Shown here: positions 1-8,429 of the stretch, in pieces | How the letters are laid out: every line of letters starts with the position of its first letter | Numbering within the stretch: position 1 is the first letter of the stretch | Origin: Streptomyces sp. McG3 | Lineage (GTDB): Bacteria; Actinomycetota; Actinomycetes; Streptomycetales; Streptomycetaceae | Assembly: GCF_018619185.1 (NCBI RefSeq) | Contig: NZ_JAAXYC010000005.1 | Span: 22,748-86,747 of the forward strand | Length of the DNA: 64,000 nucleotides | Direction of reading: 5' to 3' | Translations under genes and position numbers: made by a program | Notes under the pieces: generated by a model | The model's database searches: none | What the model was told of the DNA's origin: nothing | What the model saw: the letters and a program-made list of their open reading frames with translations, nothing else

Positions 1-7
1 CCGACCC

Positions 8-33
8 GCGGGCGGGCTCCGAAGCCCGCCCGC
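8..33 (-). terminator. Terminator hairpin after the MFS gene
   Basis: Perfect 11-bp inverted repeat (GCGGGCGGGCT / AGCCCGCCCGC) with a CCGA tetraloop, starting 9 bases past the stop of the minus-strand MFS gene. There is no U-tract, as is common for Streptomyces terminators. Confidence 0.7.
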
Positions 34-41
34 AACGCCCC

Positions 42-1556
42 TCAGCTGCCGTGCTTCTCCCGCACGACAACCCGGGTCGCCACCCAGGCCCCCACCAGTG
101 CCACCCCCGCCATCGGCAGGAACACGGCGGCGAACGCGCCCGGGTGCGAGCCGGCGGCTCCGGCCTCCACCGCCCCGTGCGCGGCCGCGCCCACCGCCCC
201 GCCGCCGAGCGCGGCGAAGGCCGCGCCGCCGCTGGCCAGGAGCAGCACGTTGGAGAGCCCGTCGGAGATCTGGAGGGCGGCGGAGTTGGAGCCCGCCTCC
301 TCCGGGGCCGACAGCTTCAGCAGCAGCACGCTGGTGGAGGCGATCACCATGCCCATCCCGAAGCAGCCGAAGGCCCAGGCGACGGCGACGGTCCAGACCG
401 GAACCCCCTCGATCAGCACGGACGGCGCGACGGCGATCGAGGCGGCGACCAGCACCATGCCGCTGACCATCAGCCGCTCCCGGTGGGGCTCCATGCGCGG
501 CCGGGACTGTACGAACGAACCGAGCGCCCAGGTCGCCCCGCCGACGGCCAGCGAGAGCCCGGCCATCGTCGGGGACAGCCCGCGCTGGGTGACCAGCATC
601 AGCGGTACGAAGGACTCGGCGGCGATGAACGACCCGGCGGCGACCCCGCGCAGCAGGACCACCGAGGGCAGCCCGCGCCCCGCCCGTACGGTCCCGGTGG
701 GCAGCAGTCCGCGTACGGCGGGCACCAGCAGGGCGACGCCGAGGGCGGCCGGCAGGAGGGCGAGCCAGTTCAGCTCCTGCCCCGCGTACTGGAGCAGCCC
801 CGCCCCGGCCGAGATCCCGAGGGCGAGCCGGATCCGGCGGCGGTCGTACGGCTCGGTGGCGGCGGCCGGGTCCGCGGGCCCGGAGGCCGTCCGCCGGATC
901 GCCGGGAGGGCCAGGGCGAGCGGGATCACGATGAGGACCGGGATGCCGACGAAGACCCAGCGCCAGCCGAGGTGCTCGGTCACCGTCCCGGAGGCGAGCG
1001 GCCCGACGACGGAGGGGATCACCCAGCTCGCGGCGAAGGCCGCCAGGATCGCGGGCCGGATGCGCTCGGGGTAGGCCCGCCCGATGACCACGTACAGGGC
1101 GACGATCACCAGCCCGCCGCCGAGTCCCTGGACCGCCCGGCCCGCGATGAAGACCCACATGCTGGTGGCCGCCCCGGAGAGCAGCAGGCCGACGCCGAAC
1201 GCGGTGATCCCGGTGGCGAGCGGCTGGAGAGGCCCGCGCCGGTCGGCCCACTGCCCGGAGAGGACCATGGCGAACAGACTGGTGGTGAAGTACGCGGAGA
1301 AGGCGAAGGCGTAGAGGGGGATCCCGTTCAGCTCGCGCGCGGCGACCGGCATGGCCGTGCCGACCGCCGTGGCCTCGAACGCGATGAGGAACACCACGGA
1401 GACGATGCCGATGCTGAGCGCCCGGTAGGTGCGCCCGAGGACCCCTTCGACGGCTGCGAGGGGGATGCCGGACAGCGGGTCCGAGGAGCGATCGTCGGTC
1501 GTGGGCGGCGCGAGGTGTGCGGCATCGGTGCCGTCACGCGGTTCGAGGGCGGTCAT
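42..1556 (-). CDS. MFS drug/metabolite exporter
   Basis: A 504-residue polytopic inner-membrane transporter of the major facilitator superfamily, probably a proton-driven exporter. The chain is largely hydrophobic helices from about residue 45. A loop containing GQWADRRG after TM2 is the MFS motif A, and GRAVQGLGGG looks like motif B of drug/proton antiporters. The reading frame stays open upstream to 1766, but the ATG at 1556 (MTALEPRDG) is preferred: the upstream peptide is Arg/Pro-rich, has no transporter character and runs toward the tRNA. No strong ribosome site precedes this ATG, so the start is tentative. No neighbouring regulator hints at a substrate. Confidence 0.85.
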   Translation of the reverse strand: MTALEPRDGTDAAHLAPPTTDDRSSDPLSGIPLAAVEGVLGRTYRALSIGIVSVVFLIAFEATAVGTAMPVAARELNGIPLYAFAFSAYFTTSLFAMVLSGQWADRRGPLQPLATGITAFGVGLLLSGAATSMWVFIAGRAVQGLGGGLVIVALYVVIGRAYPERIRPAILAAFAASWVIPSVVGPLASGTVTEHLGWRWVFVGIPVLIVIPLALALPAIRRTASGPADPAAATEPYDRRRIRLALGISAGAGLLQYAGQELNWLALLPAALGVALLVPAVRGLLPTGTVRAGRGLPSVVLLRGVAAGSFIAAESFVPLMLVTQRGLSPTMAGLSLAVGGATWALGSFVQSRPRMEPHRERLMVSGMVLVAASIAVAPSVLIEGVPVWTVAVAWAFGCFGMGMVIASTSVLLLKLSAPEEAGSNSAALQISDGLSNVLLLASGGAAFAALGGGAVGAAAHGAVEAGAAGSHPGAFAAVFLPMAGVALVGAWVATRVVVREKHGS

Positions 1557-1781
1557 GGGCCCAGCGTAAGGGGCATGGGGCGGTTTGAACCCTGTCGATG
1601 TACCGTCCCGCGCTCGGCCCTTGGTCGTAGGTCGCAGGCCCCGGTACCGGACCGGGTGTGAACGGCGTATGGCAGTCGCGTTGCGGCCCGGCCGGATTCC
1701 TTGAGGCGGCGGGCGGAGCCCCGTAGCGTCGTGGACAGCAAGGAACAGAGCACCGCGCGACAGCACCGCAGCACCACACCC

Positions 1782-1856
1782 GACCGTGTGCCCGAGAGGC
1801 TCAGGGGCTCGACTGCAACTCGAGTTACACCGGTTCGAATCCGGTCACGGTCTCCA
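1782..1856 (+). tRNA. tRNA-Cys (GCA), divergent, CCA encoded
   Basis: Folds as a cloverleaf. The acceptor arms GACCGTG and CACGGTC pair perfectly, followed by discriminator T and a genomic CCA. The D-arm has CCC/GGG with a GG in its loop. The anticodon stem CTCGA/TCGAG encloses loop CTGCAAC, giving anticodon GCA. The variable loop is TTAC. The T-arm ACCGG/CCGGT encloses TTCGAAT. U73 and the GCA anticodon are the main identity elements of tRNA-Cys. From memory, the usual Streptomyces tRNA-Cys begins GGTGGAG and lacks encoded CCA, so this looks like an additional, divergent copy. Confidence 0.85.
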
Positions 1857-1860
1857 CCGC

Positions 1861-1896
1861 GAAGCGGCCGTCCCCACGACAGGGGGCGGCCGCTTC
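1861..1896. terminator. Bidirectional terminator after tRNA-Cys
   Basis: A 15-bp inverted repeat with one G-U pair (GAAGCGGCCGTCCCC / GGGGGCGGCCGCTTC, 6-nt loop) lies 4 bases after the tRNA CCA. It is also just past the stop of the convergent gene ending at 1914. Confidence 0.75.
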
Positions 1897-1913
1897 CGTT
1901 CGCGGTCGGTCGG

Positions 1914-2699
1914 TCAGCCGGCCGGCCGGTCAGCCTTCAGGGCTTGCATCACCGCGCGGGTGTCGCTGATCAAATCGCCCCGGTAGGCGAGCATCTCCGG
2001 CTGGTCCACCACGTCGGGCAGACCCTCCCTTCCGTTGTCGATGTCCGGAGGAGACATCCAGGAGGACAGGGTCAGCGTCACGACGGCACCGCCTTCCACC
2101 ACCTGCACACGCATGGATTCGTCCTCCATGATCAGCAGATAGGCCAGGTCGCCGAGGTCCGGTACGCGCTCCACCCGGTCCACACTCGTGCCGTCGACCT
2201 CCGTCAGCGTGCTGCTCGCCTCGAACTCGGGGCGCGGGTCGGTCTCCTTGTGCAACTCCGCGGTGAGGGAGGCCTGATAGCCGGTGGACCAGCCCGAGGC
2301 CTCCGCGCCGTCCGGCGCCCGGGCGGCCGCCACCGTGAAGTCGACGGTGCAGCGAATGCGGCGGAGGGCGGGGTGCTCGATGCCGTCCAGTTCGGTCGAC
2401 GGCTCGGCCGCCGGCTTCCCCACCGCCTTCGCGAGCGCCTTCAGCTGCACCGCCGCGCAGGAGTCGGACTCCACGCGGTAGCCACGCGGATCGGGCTTCC
2501 GGTCGCCGCCGATCCCGTACGCGAAGACCGCCGTCGCCCACACCGCCGACGCCACCACCGCTCCGGCGGCGGCCCACAGCAACCCCCGCACCCGGCGTCG
2601 GCCGCCGGCCGCAGGTCCCTGCCGCGGATCGAACCCGCTCACCACGTCCGCGGGCTCCCCCGGCCCGGGCTCGCCCACCAGCTCCGGTTCAGTGATCAC
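1914..2699 (-). CDS. Membrane-anchored hypothetical protein
   Basis: A 261-residue protein of unknown function. After a short acidic/Pro-rich cytoplasmic segment and an Arg-rich patch there is one transmembrane helix (about residues 40-57, LLWAAAGAVVASAVWATAVF), then an exported domain of about 200 residues with two cysteines that may form a disulfide. The GTG at 2699 is chosen because GGGGAGAG precedes it at good spacing; the ATG at 2738 has no such site. The overall plan resembles the lipoprotein at 4830-5486, and it closes the minus-strand accessory cluster. Function not recognised. Confidence 0.7.
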   Translation of the reverse strand: MITEPELVGEPGPGEPADVVSGFDPRQGPAAGGRRRVRGLLWAAAGAVVASAVWATAVFAYGIGGDRKPDPRGYRVESDSCAAVQLKALAKAVGKPAAEPSTELDGIEHPALRRIRCTVDFTVAAARAPDGAEASGWSTGYQASLTAELHKETDPRPEFEASSTLTEVDGTSVDRVERVPDLGDLAYLLIMEDESMRVQVVEGGAVVTLTLSSWMSPPDIDNGREGLPDVVDQPEMLAYRGDLISDTRAVMQALKADRPAG

Positions 2700-2848
2700 G
2701 TGGTGGCTCTCCCCTGGTCGGACAACGGTACGAACCATCGGACGGGTTCGGCCCTTCGCGGCATTCTCCGGTTATCCGGGCCGGCCCGGAAGTGTCCAGG
2801 AGTCTCCGTCGCCACGGGGAGCCCCTCGCTCCGGCAGAAGACGCGAAG

Positions 2849-2893
2849 GGCCCCGCACGGAACCGGGGAAGCCGAGGGTTCACGTGCGGGGCC
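2849..2893 (-). terminator. Terminator after the secreted protein gene
   Basis: A 10-bp perfect inverted repeat (GGCCCCGCAC / GTGCGGGGCC) with a long 25-nt loop, 20 bases past the stop of the gene ending at 2913. Confidence 0.5.
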
Positions 2894-2912
2894 GTTCACA
2901 GGGCGTGGTCCG

Positions 2913-4205
2913 TCAGACAGCGTCCAGGGAGTACGTACCCGTACCGTCCTGCCTGCCGCTGGAGTACTGGCGGATGAACTCCCCGTCCGCGTACCGGTCG
3001 TGGCCCATCATGGATCCGGTGTACTTGTTCTGCACACCGATCTTCGGACTGCCGGGCACGTCACGGTAGATGAAGAACCGCTGGAGGTCGTCCTCCGCAC
3101 AGGTGGCCGTCATCACGACCGCCCGGTCGGTGGCCGCGTTCGGCGCGGCGATGGTCGCGCACCCGCCGTTGCCCCAGTTCCACAGGGTCGCCTCGATGAC
3201 CCCGTTGCTCTCCGTCACGTTGCACAGGCGCCAGTGGTCCAGGTGGGCGCTGAAGATCGTCGAGGGCCGCAGGCGGACACCGTCGCTCGCCAGGACCGGC
3301 GCGCCCCAGGACAGGGGCTTTCCGGGCACGGCGATCTTGTAGACCTGGGTCTGGCAGTCGAGGGCGGCCCGCGCGCCGCGCGCGGTGACCCCGGGCTGTT
3401 CGGCGGACGTGCCGCCGGTGGGGGCCGGGGGCTGGGCGAGGCGGTCCTGCTCCTGCCGCGCCGTCGGTGCCACCGCACCCGCCGGGCGCTCGGCCTTCGC
3501 GGCCGGCGAGCCGCAGTCGAGGAGACTCTGCGCCTTGGCCATGATGCTGCCCGCCGGCACCGTGTCCTGGCAGCGCACCGCGCCTTCCTCAAGGGTGGTG
3601 TAGGTGGTGAAGCTGCCACCGCCGGGCCCCTCGGCCCACTTCAGCGCCCAGCTTCCGTCGCTCTGCTGGGAGCGGATGCAGTTGAGGCTTCCGTAGGTAC
3701 CGGTGACCTTCTTCGTGCCCTTGTAGACGCCGTAGTAGCCGGGCTGGTTGAAGCTCCACGCGACCGTGTTCGACTCGCTGCTGGTGGAGGAGTATTCGAC
3801 CTTCACCTCCAGACCGAGGGTCGCTTTGGCCGCTTCGAGGGTCGCGACGGCGAAACTGCCCTCGACGCCGCCGGTGAGGCCGACGGAGACCGTGACGACC
3901 GTCTCCGTGCTGGTGACGACGGTGTGGTTGCCGGTGGTGCCCTCGGTGACGTACCAGCCCTTGAAGTGGGTGATCGTCGGGGACACTTCGGTGTTCTTGA
4001 TGTACGGGTGGCGGGTGCCGAGGTCGGCCGCGGTGCAGGCGCCCCCGAGCTGGGGTGCCGCGGCGGCGGTCGGTACCGCGGCAGCGGGCGAGGCGGCGGC
4101 GGGCGAGGCGGCGAGGCCCATGGCGGCGACCGCCACGGCGACCGCGTGGACGGTCACCGCCATGAATGATCTGCCGGTATGGCTCCTGGTTCCTATGGGA
4201 CGCAT
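2913..4205 (-). CDS. Secreted protein, putative aerolysin-type pore former with C-terminal lectin-like domain
   Basis: A 430-residue Sec-exported protein. The signal peptide is long (RRhydrophobic core near residues 15-40, Ala-rich cleavage region). Residues 90-155 are an alternating Ser/Thr-hydrophobic stretch with two strand-like runs around a Gly-rich turn and an STSSESNT segment, the composition of the membrane-inserting hairpin of aerolysin/ETX-MTX2 beta-pore-forming proteins. An Ala/Pro linker (about 225-280) leads to a Cys/Trp-rich C-terminal domain of about 150 residues (WRLCN, QRFFIYRD, MGHDRYADGE) that may be a beta-trefoil carbohydrate-binding fold. Fold assignments are inference. 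ATG at 4205 follows a purine-rich AGGGGGAA. It lies downstream of an ESX-like locus but carries its own signal peptide. Confidence 0.7.
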   Translation of the reverse strand: MRPIGTRSHTGRSFMAVTVHAVAVAVAAMGLAASPAAASPAAAVPTAAAAPQLGGACTAADLGTRHPYIKNTEVSPTITHFKGWYVTEGTTGNHTVVTSTETVVTVSVGLTGGVEGSFAVATLEAAKATLGLEVKVEYSSTSSESNTVAWSFNQPGYYGVYKGTKKVTGTYGSLNCIRSQQSDGSWALKWAEGPGGGSFTTYTTLEEGAVRCQDTVPAGSIMAKAQSLLDCGSPAAKAERPAGAVAPTARQEQDRLAQPPAPTGGTSAEQPGVTARGARAALDCQTQVYKIAVPGKPLSWGAPVLASDGVRLRPSTIFSAHLDHWRLCNVTESNGVIEATLWNWGNGGCATIAAPNAATDRAVVMTATCAEDDLQRFFIYRDVPGSPKIGVQNKYTGSMMGHDRYADGEFIRQYSSGRQDGTGTYSLDAV

Positions 4206-4230
4206 AACTGTCTGTTTCCCCCTGGTCGTT

Positions 4231-4254
4231 TCTGTCCGGACCGGACCGGACAGA
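4231..4254. promoter_or_regulatory. Inverted repeat upstream of the secreted protein
   Basis: TCTGTCCG and CGGACAGA flank an 8-bp core that is itself made of GGACC units. It ends 26 bp before the ATG at 4205, a position expected for an operator or a 5'-leader hairpin. The binding protein is unknown. Confidence 0.4.
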
Positions 4255-4417
4255 GGTGAATGTAGCGGCCACAGGGGGTGCCGGAGTGAGGCCCGAACTA
4301 GCCAGTAATTTGCGGGGAGGGGCTTATTCCTCCCCTGTCGCAGACCGTTGTCGAGGGGCGATCAGAGATGGGGCGACCGCCTGCCGAACGCGGCCGCGCG
4401 CAGCGCGCGTCACCGGG

Positions 4418-4723
4418 TCACGCGGGGTCCAGTGACGGCCGGGCCTCCAGCCCCCCGTTGTTCTCCCAGTCCAGTTCCTTCGCCATGGCCAGCGAGATGG
4501 AGTGGGCGACCGTCGCGTAGGCGTCCGTCAGCGTCTCGGGGTCGCCTTCGGGGTCCGCGGGCGACCATCGCTCCACACCGAGCCTGATGCGAGCCGGCGT
4601 GGAGCCGGGTGGTTTCGCACTCCGGCAGGCGAACTGGACGACGGCCCCGCTCAACGACCTCGCGGCCTGCGCGACGGTGGACTCCTCGCCCGACGCCTCG
4701 AACCGCGACGATCCCGTGATCAC
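4418..4723 (-). CDS. Small hypothetical protein
   Basis: A 101-residue, mildly acidic protein without signal peptide or membrane helix, and no motif I recognise. The GTG at 4723 has AAAGG at a good distance upstream. Residues 60-90 read as an amphipathic helix (DAYATVAHSISLAMAKELDW). It sits 106 bp downstream of the lipoprotein gene on the same strand, so it may be a cytoplasmic partner or immunity-type protein of the cluster, which is only a guess. A reading frame on the same strand spanning 4410-4784 overlaps it and is less convincing. Confidence 0.55.
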   Translation of the reverse strand: MITGSSRFEASGEESTVAQAARSLSGAVVQFACRSAKPPGSTPARIRLGVERWSPADPEGDPETLTDAYATVAHSISLAMAKELDWENNGGLEARPSLDPA

Positions 4724-4829
4724 CTTCAGCGCCTTTCATTGTTGCCGTTCTCCGTGACCACGTCCCTGGCCCTCCCCTGGTCACCGGCCGCAGATTCTCC
4801 GAGCTCGCAATAGGCCTCGTCGCCCAATA

Positions 4830-5486
4830 TCAGCGGAGGAGCTGTGCCGGTATAACCGGCTCTCCGATGCACGACAATTCGTCGACCAGGCTTCGGGCGA
4901 AGGCCGACAGCAGAGCCTGGCGCTGCTCAACCGCCAGGCCGGGATCGGTGACCGACATCTGCAGGGGTAGCCCTGCTTCCTGTCCTGCTGCGGCACCGGG
5001 GACACCGCACGTGACGAGGAGTCCCATGCTCGGCTGCCCGGTCTCCAGCTCGACGAACACGTGGTCGTTCAACTGTCGCCAACTCTTGGCATACTTTGGC
5101 TCGCTCATCGAATCGACGGTCAGAGCCGACCACTGAACCGTCGCCTCGATCACAAATGCGCCACCGTCCCCGGCAGGGAGCTGAATGCGGCAAGCACTGT
5201 AAGAGTTGTGCAGTAGATCATCAACTGACCACTCCTCAGCCTCACGATCCAGTATCGCAGCCAGCCGTGCAGGGCTGTTCCGCGCGGTAGCAGTCGCCTT
5301 ACCTCCGTCTACGGAGTCGACCGCCCCGTGGACGTTCTCCGTACCCAGGAACTGGCCACACTTTTCGAGGCCTGCAGAACCACGCGTCTCATTGCCCGGC
5401 TCCGAGCTATCCGAGCACCCAGCCAGCGCCAGCGCGCACAGAACGACACCGGACAAGACGAACGCAGAAGATGATCGCTTCACCAT
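4830..5486 (-). CDS. Lipoprotein
   Basis: A 218-residue exported lipoprotein. Lys-Arg, a hydrophobic stretch and the lipobox LAGC give a lipidated Cys at residue 24, followed by an acidic Ser/Gly tether. The mature domain has several cysteines and no motif I recognise; it resembles other Streptomyces ESX-neighbour lipoproteins in general layout. Its ATG overlaps the stop of the 771-residue gene by one base (TGATG), so the two are translationally coupled and likely act together at the cell surface. Codon GC is lower than in neighbouring housekeeping genes. Confidence 0.8.
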   Translation of the reverse strand: MVKRSSSAFVLSGVVLCALALAGCSDSSEPGNETRGSAGLEKCGQFLGTENVHGAVDSVDGGKATATARNSPARLAAILDREAEEWSVDDLLHNSYSACRIQLPAGDGGAFVIEATVQWSALTVDSMSEPKYAKSWRQLNDHVFVELETGQPSMGLLVTCGVPGAAAGQEAGLPLQMSVTDPGLAVEQRQALLSAFARSLVDELSCIGEPVIPAQLLR

Positions 5487-7801
5487 CAGTTGACCTTCAT
5501 CGGCTGTCGCGCGGCCGTGACGCCACTGTTGTAATCATGCTCGATATCGCGGAAAAGATCACGCTTCTCTTCTTGCGTCATACCCACGGAGTCGGCGTAA
5601 TGGAACATAGCGGCTGCGGCGCTACGCTTACCCTGCGTACTCTCCGCCTCGATACTGGCGAGCGCTTGATCATTGTTGTTATATTCGGCGTCTTTGAGAT
5701 ATTGCAGCGTGTCAGAACCGTACTGCGTGCTCACCGCACTACCAGCCATCTCCATGACCAGCGGTACCGCAACCGTGGAGACGACACCAGCAGCAGGTCC
5801 GAGCACAACCGCAGACCCAACCCCCACCACAGCCGTCACCGCTCCGCTGACTCCAGCCTTACGCCATTCTGCACTCTTCTCCCTCGCCAGGTTCTCCGCG
5901 TCCTCGTTGTTCTTGAATTCATCACCGATTCCGATGCTGCGCGACTCATCGAGGATCCCATGAACCTTGGTCGCGTTTCCGCCGAATGCCAGCGCCTCCC
6001 CCTTGTTATCTCCGAACGACCGCAGTCCGCTGGCCTCGTACACTTGTTGAGCACTGCTCAAAGTCCGATACCCCTCGTCGTCCGTGGCAACTGCGGCCAT
6101 GAACCTGCGCGCCGCCTCCTCTCCGAAGTCGGTCCTTTCAGATAGGTCACTGCTCTTCATGAAAAGATCTTCTCGCCCCGCTTCGTCTCCGTAGCCGCCG
6201 AAGTTGTAGGTCGAGTAATTCAGGTCATCGATGTAGGCGGCACCCATGCGCGCAAGGCTGTCTTTCATCGGCGCATGCCGGTCCCGGAGCTCGGAGTCGC
6301 CTCCATAGCTGTCGATCACGTTCTTCATGATGTCCGCCGTCACCTCGTCGCGCTTGAGCGTGGGCGAGGGGTCATCCCAGGCGTGCCCGGTAGTTGCCGC
6401 CTCCAGGGCCTTCCCGAGCGCATCAGGCAGGTACTCCATGGACTTTTTCATGTCGTCACGATCGTGACCTGTGATGTCGTAGAACGGGTCGTAGTCTTCG
6501 TTCTGGAAGAAGTCCAGGTATCTGGAGATCTCCTGCCCGTCCTTGTTCTTACCGAGATCAGCGTCACCCTTCTTCGGGGTGCCGTCCTCGTTGTACGCGG
6601 TGGGTTCGGCAGAGAAGAACTCCTTCGCGGCCTCCGGGCTGTGCCCCAAGGCTTCCATCATGCTGTTCACCGGGTCGTAGCCGGATCCGTTGACGCCCGA
6701 GGGGTTCAGTGGATTCTCCGGCCCGCCTGGCAAGCCCTTGGATCCGTAAAAGAAGTCGTGGTCCTTCTGCCTCAACTGGACTACGTGCTCGGCAATGGGG
6801 TTGAGGAACTTGGGATCATAGTTCCCGTAGCGCATGATGCCGCCGAGCAACTGGTAGCCGTACGGGCCGCCACTGTTGTCGTACTTGCCCAGCGTGATGC
6901 GTTCCGTGCCCATTTTGCGGAGCTCCGGGCCCCACTCCGCAGAAAACGCCTTGTCGTGGGAGGCGGTGGCCAGGTTCAGTCCCAGGTTCTTCTGGAGTTC
7001 CTGGACATCCTTGAGTCGCTCCTTGTCGACCTTCATACCCTTGTGCGTGTCTGTGGCGAGCTGGCCGAAGAAGGCGAGGGACTTCTCCGGTCCGAGCTTC
7101 TCGTAGAAGGTCTTCGCGAACTCCGGCGACTTTCCGTTGTCGCGCAGCAGCTCGTTCAGCGCCTGGAGTTCGGTGTGGGTGAGGTCGCGGCCCTTGGAGG
7201 CCAGCGCGGCGGCCCGGCCCGCCTCCTCCTGGTCGAACTTCGTGTACTTCGGGGCGCTGAAGTCCTTGCGGTCGGTGACGTTGGCCTCAAGGGAGTTCTT
7301 AAAGGTCACATCGGTGTCGTTGCAGTTGTCGACGATGAGGTCGATCCTCTTCTGCCACGACGCGATGCTCTCCCTCTCCTGCTGGAGATACTTGCTGAAG
7401 TCGGGGTCGTGGCGCGCCGTGTTGTCCTCGGAGATCGGGGAACGCGCCGTCACCTTGCCCCTGCCGTCCACCCGGATGCCGGCCGTCGGCCCTTCGTGGT
7501 CCCGGATGTTGACCAGGTCGTCCTTGGCCTTCTTGAAGGCCGTGTAGCCCTCTTCCAGCAGCGTCTTGACGCCCTTGGCCTCGGCGGCGGCGTCCGTGAA
7601 CTCCTTGGCGGTCTTGCCTATGAACTCCCTGGTGACCCCGGCGTTGAGGCCCTCCCAGCTCGCCTTGCCGGCCTTCGCCTTCATCCCGTCGGAGGCCTGG
7701 GTGGCGAGCCTGTCCAGATTGGTCGCCATTTCCGACCAGTCGTCGGCCGCGGCCTTCAGCTTTCCCAGCGGGGCTTCGACGATGTCTTCGTAACTCAGCA
7801 T
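5486..7801 (-). CDS. Large WXG/LXG-type protein (DUF6571-like), likely ESX substrate
   Basis: A 771-residue protein without signal peptide. The first 100 residues are helical with a conserved Trp near residue 22 and a second at about 49 (KASWEGLNAG), the layout of WXG100/LXG export domains that form a helical hairpin. The middle resembles the Streptomyces family I know as DUF6571. Residues 655-705 contain a Gly/Ala/Val-rich hydrophobic segment (VSGAVTAVVGVGSAVVLGPA), possibly membrane-inserting. The last third uses more A/T-rich codons than the first, as in proteins whose C-terminal part is exchanged. It is preceded by the 139-residue partner gene (19-bp gap) and coupled to the lipoprotein. 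Whether it is a toxin cannot be read from the sequence. Confidence 0.75.
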   Translation of the reverse strand: MLSYEDIVEAPLGKLKAAADDWSEMATNLDRLATQASDGMKAKAGKASWEGLNAGVTREFIGKTAKEFTDAAAEAKGVKTLLEEGYTAFKKAKDDLVNIRDHEGPTAGIRVDGRGKVTARSPISEDNTARHDPDFSKYLQQERESIASWQKRIDLIVDNCNDTDVTFKNSLEANVTDRKDFSAPKYTKFDQEEAGRAAALASKGRDLTHTELQALNELLRDNGKSPEFAKTFYEKLGPEKSLAFFGQLATDTHKGMKVDKERLKDVQELQKNLGLNLATASHDKAFSAEWGPELRKMGTERITLGKYDNSGGPYGYQLLGGIMRYGNYDPKFLNPIAEHVVQLRQKDHDFFYGSKGLPGGPENPLNPSGVNGSGYDPVNSMMEALGHSPEAAKEFFSAEPTAYNEDGTPKKGDADLGKNKDGQEISRYLDFFQNEDYDPFYDITGHDRDDMKKSMEYLPDALGKALEAATTGHAWDDPSPTLKRDEVTADIMKNVIDSYGGDSELRDRHAPMKDSLARMGAAYIDDLNYSTYNFGGYGDEAGREDLFMKSSDLSERTDFGEEAARRFMAAVATDDEGYRTLSSAQQVYEASGLRSFGDNKGEALAFGGNATKVHGILDESRSIGIGDEFKNNEDAENLAREKSAEWRKAGVSGAVTAVVGVGSAVVLGPAAGVVSTVAVPLVMEMAGSAVSTQYGSDTLQYLKDAEYNNNDQALASIEAESTQGKRSAAAAMFHYADSVGMTQEEKRDLFRDIEHDYNSGVTAARQPMKVN

Positions 7802-7820
7802 GCGCGTGCTCCCCCGAGCC

Positions 7821-8240
7821 CTACTTCATGTATTCCGAGAGCTTGGAGATCGATGCCAGATCCCCACCGATCTTCACGTCGTCCTTCGCGTGCTGCGCCT
7901 TGGTGTAATCCAGGTGGTTCGAGATGTGCGCACAGGAATCGAGCAGCGTCTTGAGATGGGTCTGCCAGCGGTCGTGCACCTTGAGCACCGCCGAACCGCT
8001 CGCGAAGTTGCCGTTGGTGAGTGCGGTCGCCGCGTCGAAGGTGGCCGGACGGGCGTGGTCGCCGTCCTTCGACAGCTTCGTCCTCAGCTCGTAGGCGTCA
8101 TTGCCTATAGCGCCGAGGTCGTCCCGGGTCACCACCAGGTCGGGTGCACCGCCGCCGCCCTCGGCCGGAGCGCCGTTGATTTGCATGCTTCGCTCGGCCG
8201 CCGCCGAGCGAAGTTCGGCCCATTCCTTGTCGAATGTCAC
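7821..8240 (-). CDS. WXG-like small partner protein
   Basis: A 139-residue soluble protein. The C-terminal half (about 85-135) is a predicted helical pair with a Trp-x-x-H-L-x-x-L pattern (DRWQTHLKTLLDSCAHISNH), common in Streptomyces proteins encoded just before large WXG/LXG substrates. GTG at 8240 is preceded by GGGGGA four bases away. It is the first gene of the coupled minus-strand set and probably pairs with the 771-residue protein for export. No catalytic motif is present. Confidence 0.75.
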   Translation of the reverse strand: MTFDKEWAELRSAAAERSMQINGAPAEGGGGAPDLVVTRDDLGAIGNDAYELRTKLSKDGDHARPATFDAATALTNGNFASGSAVLKVHDRWQTHLKTLLDSCAHISNHLDYTKAQHAKDDVKIGGDLASISKLSEYMK

Positions 8241-8429
8241 GTGTTCCCCCGGGTATCGCCGTGCGGACAGCCTTCACGGCAACCGTACGGTCGCGGGTAC
8301 AGGACGGACGAGTACGATCTGAGCCTTTACTCGGGCACGAATTCAGCGGAGCCTCTGAATCGCTCCTATGTCCGTCGACGTCTTCCTGTTCAAGGGTGCG
8401 GCCGGGCCGGGACCGCCGCCTCGTCCTCG

